64,000 bases of DNA from RHKX01 sp963820055 (GTDB lineage Bacteria > Actinomycetota > Thermoleophilia > Solirubrobacterales > 70-9). The stretch is taken from positions 620,001 to 684,000 of the forward strand of contig CAWFYJ010000004.1 in assembly GCA_963820055.1 (NCBI GenBank), read 5' to 3'. How positions within the stretch are numbered: position 1 is the stretch's first letter; each line of letters starts with the position of its first letter. The translations under genes were made by a program, and so were the position numbers. Shown one piece after another: positions 42,368 through 49,004 of the stretch. The notes below the pieces were generated by a model. That model was not told the DNA's origin. It saw nothing but the letters and a program-made list of their open reading frames with translations, and made no database searches.

Positions 42368-43735
42368 TCAGCGAGCGCCGCCGCCGGGCCCCGTCCGGTA
42401 CACGCCGGACCCCTCGGCGATACGCGTGTCGAGGAAGTCGGCCGCGATCCGCGCGGCGTGCGCGAGCGTTCCCGGTTCCGCGAAGAGATGGCCCGCCCCG
42501 GGCACGACCGCCAGCTGACAGGGGCCGGGGATCCGGTCGGCGGCGCTGCGGTTCAGCGCGACCACCTCGGTGTCGGCGCCGCCGACGATCAGCACGGTCG
42601 GGACGAGGACTCGCGACAGGGCCTCCCCGGCGAGATCGGGCCGGCCGCCGCGAGAGACGATCGCGCCGATCCCGATGCCCGGCTCGGTTGCCGCCCGGAG
42701 GGCCGCCGCGGCTCCGGTCGATGCGCCGAAGCAGGCGAGCGGGAGTCGGGCCAGGTCCGGTCGCCGCCGTGCCCAGCCGATCGCCTCGACGAGGCGGCGG
42801 GTCAGCAGCTCGGTGTCGAAGACATTCCGCTGATCTCCGGCCTCCTCCGGCGTCAGCAGATCGAAGAGGAGCGTCGCGAAGCCGCGGCCCTCGAGATAGC
42901 GGGCAACCGAGCTGTTGCGCGGGCTGTTCCGGCTCGACCCGCTGCCGTGGACGAAGACGACGAGTCCGGCGGGGTCGGGCGGCAGCCGCAGGAGCCCCTG
43001 CAGGGTGACGCCCTCGAGCGTCCGGATCGTCACCTCGCCGTCGGACCCCTCGCGCGTGGGCTCCCGGCTCGGTTCGCCCGGGTCGCGGGCATCCTCGAGG
43101 AGGGCTGTGACCTCCTCGTCGGTGGTCTGGGAGAAGTCGTCGTACCAGGACCCGACGCTGCTGAAGTGCATCGGCGACGACAGCGCGACGAAGCCGTCGA
43201 CCGCGTCGTCGATCCGCTCGTCGGAGCCGGCCGGGCAGACCGGCACCGCGAGGATCACCCGTGCCGCGCCCTGCGCCTTCAGGACCCGGCAGGCGGCCGT
43301 CGCCGTCACCCCCGTCGCGATCCCGTCGTCGACGACCACCGCGGTTCTCCCTCGAACCGGCACCGGTGGGATGTCGCCCCGATAGAGGCCGCGGCGACGA
43401 TCGAGCTCCTCCGCCTCCCGCCTCGCGATCGGCTCGATCTGGCTGCGGTCGATCCCGTAGACCGCCATCGCCTGCTCGTCGAGAACGATCGTCCCGTCCT
43501 CGCCGATCGCTCCGAGTCCGAGCTCCGGCTGGTTGGGATGCCCGAGCTTGCGGACCAGACCGATGTCGAGCGGCGCCCGCAGCGCTCTTGCAACCTCGTA
43601 GCCGACCGGGACGCCGCCGCGCGGCAGCGCGATCACCACGGGGTCCTCGAGGCCGAACTCGGCGAGACGCGCTGCGAGCATCCGGCCCGCCTCGCGGCGA
43701 TCGCTGAATGTGTTGCCGCTTCTGGTCAACCGCAT
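42368..43735 (-). CDS. Phosphoribosyltransferase-alpha/beta hydrolase fusion
   Basis: 455 residues from ATG 43735. Residues 1-215: type I phosphoribosyltransferase with the PRPP loop VVVDDGIATGVTATAA. Residues 250-450: dienelactone hydrolase-like alpha/beta hydrolase with VFVHGSGSSRNS, nucleophile elbow FGASTGAA and late histidine in PGAGHLFAEPG. The fused form occurs in several actinobacteria and is functionally undefined. A 16-codon reading frame with a strong GAGGAGGA ends across this start codon (see 43726-43776), so the gene may be translationally coupled to it. Confidence 0.85.
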   Translation of the reverse strand: MRLTRSGNTFSDRREAGRMLAARLAEFGLEDPVVIALPRGGVPVGYEVARALRAPLDIGLVRKLGHPNQPELGLGAIGEDGTIVLDEQAMAVYGIDRSQIEPIARREAEELDRRRGLYRGDIPPVPVRGRTAVVVDDGIATGVTATAACRVLKAQGAARVILAVPVCPAGSDERIDDAVDGFVALSSPMHFSSVGSWYDDFSQTTDEEVTALLEDARDPGEPSREPTREGSDGEVTIRTLEGVTLQGLLRLPPDPAGLVVFVHGSGSSRNSPRNSSVARYLEGRGFATLLFDLLTPEEAGDQRNVFDTELLTRRLVEAIGWARRRPDLARLPLACFGASTGAAAALRAATEPGIGIGAIVSRGGRPDLAGEALSRVLVPTVLIVGGADTEVVALNRSAADRIPGPCQLAVVPGAGHLFAEPGTLAHAARIAADFLDTRIAEGSGVYRTGPGGGAR

Positions 43736-43776
43736 GAGCGACCGCCGGCGTGAACGTGATCTCGGCGTGGCGTCAT
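43726..43776 (-). CDS. 16-codon leader mini-ORF upstream of the fusion gene
   Basis: ATG 43776 to TGA 43726 encodes MTPRRDHVHAGGRSCG. Its ATG has GAGGAGGAAG 2-4 nt upstream, whereas the main gene's own ATG (43735) has no ribosome-binding site and lies inside the end of the mini-ORF. This is the layout expected for translational coupling. The peptide is not similar to any known leader. Confidence 0.4.
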   Translation of the reverse strand: MTPRRDHVHAGGRSCG

Positions 43777-43903
43777 CGCTTCCTCCTCGGAAGGGCATAC
43801 CCAACCTACGCCCGCAGCAACGGCCGGTCTTCGGCAACCCGCACCGGCCCGCTTCGGTGGCGGCTACGGAGGTTCTGGACCCGCATAACTTACGATCGTT
43901 CGC

Positions 43904-43909
43904 TATCGT
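43904..43909 (+). promoter_or_regulatory. -10 box of a leaderless promoter
   Basis: TATCGT, 6 nt before the ATG at 43916. Confidence 0.45.
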
Positions 43910-43915
43910 CGCGGC

Positions 43916-44728
43916 ATGGAACTCACCGCCAGATCACTCGGTTGGGCCGGGGTCGAGCTGACCGCCGGCGACGTCTCGATCCTGATCGACCCGCTCGAGG
44001 ACGCCGGTGCCGTGTTCGCGGCGCTCGGCGACGCCGCGGCGTCGATCGTCAAACCCGACGTCGTCCCTCCAGCCCGGCCCGGAGTCGCGGCCGCGGGGCT
44101 CGTCACCCACCTCCACCGCGATCACGCCGACGCCGACGCGCTCGTCGGCGGCCTGGCCCCCGGCGCTCCGGTGTTCGAGCCGGGGACGGGCGGCGGCGAG
44201 GGTCTCGAGGAGCTCGCACTCGCCCAGGCCGACCACGAGCTCGCTGCCGCCGGCCTCGACCGACGTCGCGTCGCGGCCTGGGAGACGGTGACGGTCGGTC
44301 CGATCGCGATCACGGCCCTCCCCGCCACCGATGGCACCGGCGACCCGCAGGTCTCGTGGCTCGTCGAGGCCGGCGACACCCGCATCCTCCATCTCGGCGA
44401 CACGCTCTTCCACGGCTACTGGTGGCGCATGGCGTTGCGCGCCGGCCCTGTCGACGTCGCCTTCGTGCCGATCAACGGCGCCGTGCTCGACTTCCCCCAC
44501 CGGCAGCCGGCGAGCTCGCTCCCGGGCGTCCTCGATCCCGAGCAGGCCGCCGAGGCCGTGCGGCTGCTCGGCGCCCGGGTCGCGGTGCCGATGCACTTCG
44601 GCGCCTACGAGGGCGGCCCCTGGTACCGGCCCGCGGAGCGGCCGCTCGAGCGGTTCGAGGCGGCCGGCGACGAACGGTTCGAGGTGCGACCGCTCGCGCC
44701 CGGCGAGCAGTTCGCTATCGGTCGGTGA
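43916..44728 (+). CDS. MBL-fold metallo-hydrolase (UlaG-like)
   Basis: 270 residues. Zinc motif THLHRDHADADAL, later ligands in LHLGDTLFHG and VPMHFGAYEG. The order resembles UlaG/beta-lactamase-like hydrolases acting on phosphorylated or lactone substrates. Leaderless start at ATG 43916. The 3' end overlaps the converging TetR gene by 14 bp. Confidence 0.88.
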   Translation: MELTARSLGWAGVELTAGDVSILIDPLEDAGAVFAALGDAAASIVKPDVVPPARPGVAAAGLVTHLHRDHADADALVGGLAPGAPVFEPGTGGGEGLEELALAQADHELAAAGLDRRRVAAWETVTVGPIAITALPATDGTGDPQVSWLVEAGDTRILHLGDTLFHGYWWRMALRAGPVDVAFVPINGAVLDFPHRQPASSLPGVLDPEQAAEAVRLLGARVAVPMHFGAYEGGPWYRPAERPLERFEAAGDERFEVRPLAPGEQFAIGR

Positions 44729-45317
44729 GCCCGATCGCGCGGCGCATCGCGGTCCGCCCGCGGTCGACCGCCGCGGGATCGGCCTGGAGCTGAATCGCCT
44801 GGTTGACGCCCTGGGCGATCGCGTTGATCTCGAACGCCGCCTGCTGCGGATCGACCGATTCGATCTCGCCGGCCTCGACCGCGGCCCTGACCTCTGCCGC
44901 GATCACGCCCCGCCAGCGCCTGTCGATCGCCTGGACGGCGTCGCGTACGGCGCCCGGCCGGGCATCGAAGTCGGCCGCCGCCTGGGTCAGGAAGCAGCCC
45001 CCGGGGAAGGTCGGGCGCGAGAGGTGCGCGAGCCAGGCGTCGATCAGCGCCTCGAGGCGCGGCTGTCCGGCGGGCTCGGCCGCGGCGGGCTCCCAGACGT
45101 CGGCGCGGAAGATCGCAGCGGCGCGCTCGAGCGCGTCGAGCTGGAGCCGCTCCTTGCTGCCGAACGGCCCGATCACCCCGGCCTTGCTCATCTGCAGCCG
45201 CTCGGCGAGCGTCCCGATCGTGATCCCGTCGAGACCGTTCACCGACGCCTCATCCACCACCTCGACGAGGATCGCGTCCCGGGTCCGGGCGGCGGCTTCT
45301 CTGGAGCTGCGCGGCAC
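44715..45317 (-). CDS. TetR-family regulator
   Basis: 200 residues from GTG 45317, 6 nt after TAAGTT. N-terminal helix-turn-helix (TLAERLQMSKAGVIGPFGSKERL). The C-terminal half (TFPGGCFLTQAAADFDARPG) fits the TetR_C group that includes YxaF/LmrA-like regulators. It is downstream of another TetR gene in the same direction but has its own promoter. Confidence 0.88.
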   Translation of the reverse strand: MPRSSREAAARTRDAILVEVVDEASVNGLDGITIGTLAERLQMSKAGVIGPFGSKERLQLDALERAAAIFRADVWEPAAAEPAGQPRLEALIDAWLAHLSRPTFPGGCFLTQAAADFDARPGAVRDAVQAIDRRWRGVIAAEVRAAVEAGEIESVDPQQAAFEINAIAQGVNQAIQLQADPAAVDRGRTAMRRAIGLTDR

Positions 45318-45323
45318 CGCCCC

Positions 45324-45329
45324 AACTTA
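45324..45329 (-). promoter_or_regulatory. -10 box of a leaderless promoter
   Basis: TAAGTT on the minus strand, 6 nt before the GTG at 45317. Confidence 0.45.
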
Positions 45330-45361
45330 GCGGACGGCCGTTCGCTGTTTCGTCGCAGGTC

Positions 45362-45907
45362 TCAGTCGGCGACGAGAGCGGCCGCCATCTCGCCGGCGGC
45401 GAGCATCGGCTCGGTGCTCCGCGATGCCCGGCAGAGGATGAACGCACCCTCGAGCGCGGCGATGACGGCGAGCGCCTTGCCGCGGTCGCCCAGCCGCTCG
45501 GTCAGGGCCTCGGTCCAGTGGGCGAAGACCGCAGCGGTTGCTTCGCGGAGCCGCTCGTCGGTGCTGGCGACCTCGAGGGCGACGGTCTCGATCGGGCACG
45601 CGTCCTGGTAGTCGGTGGCTTCGAGGGTCGCGGCGGCGCCGGCGAAGATCGCCCGGACCGAGGCTTCCGGCGTCTGTTCCTCGTCGTAGACGGAGGTGAC
45701 CAGGGCCTGGAAGAAGGCGCCGGCCTTTTCGATCACTTCCTCCGCCAGCTCCTGCTTGCCGCCCGGGAAGTGGTGGTAGAGCGAGCCGAACGGGGCGTTC
45801 GCCTCGGCGACGACCTGCTTGAGGCCGGTGCCGTTGTAGCCCTGACGGCGAAAGAGCTCGGCGCTCGCGAAGAGGATCCGCTCGCGGGTCGGCGTCTTCG
45901 ATTTCAC
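45362..45907 (-). CDS. TetR-family regulator (LmrA/YxaF-like)
   Basis: 181 residues. Helix-turn-helix GLKQVVAEANAPFGSLYHHFPGGKQ and a C-terminal ligand domain with DACPIETVALEVAST, characteristic of LmrA/YxaF. Divergent from the SnoaL-like gene across 91 bp that hold an inverted repeat (45949-45970), probably its operator. Confidence 0.9.
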   Translation of the reverse strand: MKSKTPTRERILFASAELFRRQGYNGTGLKQVVAEANAPFGSLYHHFPGGKQELAEEVIEKAGAFFQALVTSVYDEEQTPEASVRAIFAGAAATLEATDYQDACPIETVALEVASTDERLREATAAVFAHWTEALTERLGDRGKALAVIAALEGAFILCRASRSTEPMLAAGEMAAALVAD

Positions 45908-45948
45908 GGCGGCGCTCAGCCATCGGCGGAAAGTGTACTCTCCTCACT

Positions 45949-45970
45949 AGAGCGATCTACCTAGCGCTCT
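45949..45970. promoter_or_regulatory. Candidate operator of the LmrA/YxaF-like TetR
   Basis: AGAGCG (45949-45954) and CGCTCT (45965-45970) are inverted with a 10-bp spacer, between the TetR gene and the divergent SnoaL-like gene. Confidence 0.5.
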
Positions 45971-45998
45971 GAACTTTGATCTCGACGGAAGGAACCCG

Positions 45999-46499
45999 AT
46001 GAAGCTCACGACCCTCCTCGCCGGCGCCGCGCTCGGCCTCGCCGCCCGCGCCCTGTTCCCGCGCCTGCTCCTCGCGAAGTTCTCGGGCGACGTCGCGAAG
46101 CTGAACGCCGGTGACCACTCCGCCCTCCTCGACGCATACGCCGACGACTTCGTCCTCCACTTCAACGACGGGCCGCACCGCTGGGCCGGCGACTGGGTCG
46201 GCAAGGCCGGGATGGACCGCTTCCTGCAGACCTTCACCGCCGCGGGTGTCCAGGGTGAGATCCGCGGCATCGCGACGAGCGGGCCGCTCTGGGCGCTGAC
46301 GATGTGGGTCCGCTTCGACGACCACGCCGAAGCGCCCGACGGCACCCGGATCTACGAGAACTCCACGGTCCTCGTCCTGCGGACGCGCTGGGGCAAGGTC
46401 GTCGAGCAGCACGACTTCTACGTGGACACCGAGCGCATCACCGCCTTCGACCGCAAGCTCACCGAGCTCGGCGTCGGCGTCGTTCCGGCGACCGCCTGA
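45999..46499 (+). CDS. SnoaL/NTF2-like protein with N-terminal anchor
   Basis: 166 residues. A hydrophobic N-terminus (LTTLLAGAALGLAARALFP) is followed by a SnoaL/NTF2-like cone domain (DAYADDFVLHFNDGPHRWAG to FYVDTERITAFDRKL). GGAAGGA 7 nt before ATG 45999. Enzyme or ligand-binding role unknown; probably repressed by the facing TetR protein. The neighbouring tRNA gene is 50 bp downstream. Confidence 0.8.
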   Translation: MKLTTLLAGAALGLAARALFPRLLLAKFSGDVAKLNAGDHSALLDAYADDFVLHFNDGPHRWAGDWVGKAGMDRFLQTFTAAGVQGEIRGIATSGPLWALTMWVRFDDHAEAPDGTRIYENSTVLVLRTRWGKVVEQHDFYVDTERITAFDRKLTELGVGVVPATA

Positions 46500-46529
46500 C
46501 GACCACCGCTCGGAACCGGCGGATGAAGG

Positions 46530-46535
46530 TAGCCT
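46530..46535 (+). promoter_or_regulatory. -10 box of the tRNA-Phe gene
   Basis: TAGCCT, 14 nt before the first base of the tRNA. Confidence 0.4.
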
Positions 46536-46549
46536 TACCGGCCCATTCC

Positions 46550-46622
46550 GGCGAGGTAGCTCAGTTGGTAGAGCACACGACTGAAAATCGTGGTGTCGCG
46601 GGTTCGATTCCCGCCCTCGCCA
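46550..46622 (+). tRNA. tRNA-Phe (anticodon GAA)
   Basis: 73-nt cloverleaf: acceptor GGCGAGG with CCTCGCC, anticodon stem CACGA with TCGTG, loop CTGAAAA (anticodon GAA), T-stem GCGGG with CCCGC and TTCGATT loop, discriminator A. CCA is not encoded. Confidence 0.97.
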
Positions 46623-46656
46623 CTACTTAGTACGTCGCTCTGAGCCGAGGGTCCCG

Positions 46657-47772
46657 TCAGAGCACGAGCGCCTGGAGCGCCGCGCCGGCGAGACCGCAGC
46701 CGACGACGACGTAGAGCACGGTCAGCTTGCCGTGCCAGCGGTTCAGTGCCGCGAAGGCGAGGATCGCGAGGATGGCGGTCCAGACGTCGACGATGCCGGT
46801 GTCGATGATGTCGATGGTCACCGCGGCGATCAGGCCGATGACGCCCGCGGCCACGCCGAGCAGGAACGCATGAGCGCGGGCATTGCCGGCGAGGGCGACC
46901 CACTGGCGGTGGAAGAAGATCGGCAGGACGAAGGCGGGGATGAAGATGCCGAGCGTCATCACCAGGCCGCCGACGAGGCCACCGGCGACGTAGCCGACGA
47001 AGGTGGCGATGATTATCAGCGGGGCGGGCAGGGCGCCGCCGAGCGCGAGGCCGTCGACGAACTGCCCCTCGGTCAGCCAGCCCTTCCCGGTCACGGCGAT
47101 GTCGTGGAGGTAGGGAATGACGGTGAAGGCGCCGCCGAATGTGACGAGGCCCGCCTTCAAGCCGACCCAGAAGATTTCGGCGGTGAGCGAGAACGTGATC
47201 GCCCCGGCGAGGACGAGCAGCGCGGCCGGTGGGCTCAGCGAGAACGTGCTCGTCCGGCTGATGTACGTCCGGGCGTTGGTCCAGAGCTCGTAGAAGATGC
47301 CGGCGCCGAGGAGAACGAGCACGAACCCGGCGTCGGCGAAGACTGTCAGCGCGAACGAGGCCACGGCGATCAGGGCCAGCGGCACGTCGCTGATGAAGTT
47401 CTGGCTGAGCCGGACGAGCGCCCGCGCGACGATCGCGGCGACGGCGGCCTTGAGGCCGTAGAAGACGTCGTCGAGGTGGCCGGCGAGGTTGGCGTGGACG
47501 TAGAGCGCCGACAGCCCGAGCATGAGCAGGAAGCCGGGCAGCATGAAGCCGAGACCGGCCATGAACCCGCCGAGCTTGCCGCCGCGGACCCGCCCGAAGA
47601 AGACGCAGAGCTCGTGGGCCTCCGGGCCGGGGAGGATCTGGTAGACGGCGAGGGTCTTCTTGAACGTCGCCTCGTCGACCCAGCCCTCCTCGTCGACGCA
47701 CTCCTTCTTGATCATCGCGATCTGCGCCGCCGGGCCGCCCCAGGCAAGCAGCCCGAACTTCAGGAAACGCAC
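46657..47772 (-). CDS. Chromate-type transporter (ChrA/CHR family), two-domain
   Basis: 371 residues, ten to twelve transmembrane segments in two homologous halves. GLLAWGGPAAQIAM and YQILPGPEAHELCVFFG are the CHR signatures of half one; GLVTFGGAFTVIPYLH and LPAPLIIIATFVGY of half two. Family members export chromate by exchange with sulfate, but many are uncharacterised. The annotated start is GTG 47772; 21 further in-frame residues (LQTAEPPIDEAPAHD...) reach a CTG at 47835 exactly 6 nt after a TAGGCT box, so the real start may be this CTG. Confidence 0.88.
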   Translation of the reverse strand: MRFLKFGLLAWGGPAAQIAMIKKECVDEEGWVDEATFKKTLAVYQILPGPEAHELCVFFGRVRGGKLGGFMAGLGFMLPGFLLMLGLSALYVHANLAGHLDDVFYGLKAAVAAIVARALVRLSQNFISDVPLALIAVASFALTVFADAGFVLVLLGAGIFYELWTNARTYISRTSTFSLSPPAALLVLAGAITFSLTAEIFWVGLKAGLVTFGGAFTVIPYLHDIAVTGKGWLTEGQFVDGLALGGALPAPLIIIATFVGYVAGGLVGGLVMTLGIFIPAFVLPIFFHRQWVALAGNARAHAFLLGVAAGVIGLIAAVTIDIIDTGIVDVWTAILAILAFAALNRWHGKLTVLYVVVGCGLAGAALQALVL

Positions 47773-47881
47773 GAAGATCGCACCCGGCGAATCGTGCGCA
47801 GGGGCCTCGTCGATGGGGGGTTCGGCGGTTTGCAGGCCGCGAGCCTACGCCGCCGCGCGTCGCAGCAGGTGGCCGGCCGGC

Positions 47882-48511
47882 TCAGTCCTCGACGAGGACG
47901 TGACGCTTGGCGGCGGCGAACTCGCCGTCGGTCAGCGCGCCGGCCGCGTGGAGTGCCGCGAGGCGCTCGAGCGAGTCGGTGAGTGTCTCGGCGCCGCCTG
48001 CGCCGGCGCGCGGCGCATCGAGGGTCGCGACGGGCGGCTCGGGGGCCGGGGAGAAATCGGACTCGAAGTGGTCGGCGGGCTCGTCGACCGGCTCCGGCAC
48101 GGCAACCGGGCGCGGTGGATGGAGTCGGGCGAAGTGCCCGGGGTCGGCCTCCTCGACGGCGGCGCGGACCTTGTCGACCGGCTGCGGGATGCCGGGCTCC
48201 GTGACCCGGCTGATCACGCGGTGATGAGGGTTCAGCTCCGCCCGGGTCTGCTCCCAGTCGATCACGACCCGGTGCCGGTTGTCCGGGTCGATCGCCACCC
48301 AGAGCTCGTCGCCGGGTGCGAGCTTCTCGTTGGCGGCGACCATCCAGCGGTCACGAACCTCGAAGGGGGCTCCCTCGCCGGGGTCGACGCGAAGGATCAT
48401 CTGCACGTTCGAGGGCCTCGTGTGTGCCTCGAGGGAAGGCATCGCGACGATCGTCGCCAGCGCCCGTTCGCCGCGTTTGAGGATCTTCCGGTTGGTGAAC
48501 GGGTTCAGCAT
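47882..48511 (-). CDS. SHOCT-tail protein, paralogue of 56194-56931
   Basis: 209 residues from ATG 48511 (GAAGGGA upstream). N-terminus MLNPFTNRKILKRGERA starts a domain of about 95 residues shared with the gene at 56194. A proline-rich linker (PPRPVAVPEPVDEP) leads to a SHOCT C-terminal domain (LERLAALHAAGALTDGEFAAAK), a short C-terminal oligomerisation motif. No enzyme family recognised. Divergent from the VOC gene. Confidence 0.8.
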   Translation of the reverse strand: MLNPFTNRKILKRGERALATIVAMPSLEAHTRPSNVQMILRVDPGEGAPFEVRDRWMVAANEKLAPGDELWVAIDPDNRHRVVIDWEQTRAELNPHHRVISRVTEPGIPQPVDKVRAAVEEADPGHFARLHPPRPVAVPEPVDEPADHFESDFSPAPEPPVATLDAPRAGAGGAETLTDSLERLAALHAAGALTDGEFAAAKRHVLVED

Positions 48512-48623
48512 CTGCCGATCCCTTCGGACGCGCGGCGCCCGCGCTTTACCTCCGTCCAGCGGCGGGCGCCGGCATGCGGCGCCAGGGGCGGGCGCCCGGC
48601 GCGTTCTGTGGTAGACGTGACCC

Positions 48624-49004
48624 ATGGAGATCAGGCGGGCGATGCCGGTCATTCACACCGAGGATCCGGACCGGGCGCGAGAGTTCTACGTCGGCCTCCT
48701 CGGCTTTCGCGTTGCGATGGACGAGGACGGGTTGATGATGCTCGCCTCGACGAGCACTCCGACGACGCAGCTGATCGTCGCCTGGCCTAGCCCGACCGCC
48801 TTGGATCCCGACGTCCTGAGCCTCGACGTCTCGATCGAGGTCGGCGACGTCGATCGCGCTTACGCCGAAGCGAGAGCCGCAGGCTTCGAGATCGTCCGCG
48901 AGATGCGCGACGAGCCCTGGGGGATCCGTCGGTTCTTCGTCCGCGATCCGAGCGGGCGGACGATCAACGTCGCGAGTCACCTCGGGCCAGCATCTGGGTC
49001 ATGA
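48624..49004 (+). CDS. VOC-superfamily (glyoxalase-like) protein
   Basis: 126 residues, one VOC module pair (IHTEDPDRAREFYVGLLGF and RRFFVRDPSGRTINV). TAGACG is 6 nt before the ATG. VOC proteins bind metals and act as glyoxalases, dioxygenases or resistance proteins; specificity cannot be given. Its end overlaps the converging helicase gene by 41 bp. Confidence 0.85.
   Translation: MEIRRAMPVIHTEDPDRAREFYVGLLGFRVAMDEDGLMMLASTSTPTTQLIVAWPSPTALDPDVLSLDVSIEVGDVDRAYAEARAAGFEIVREMRDEPWGIRRFFVRDPSGRTINVASHLGPASGS

Noticed and set aside
46550..46622. tRNA-Phe as an integration site of a mobile element
   Set aside because: No integrase, no direct repeat of the tRNA 3' end and no composition shift next to it.
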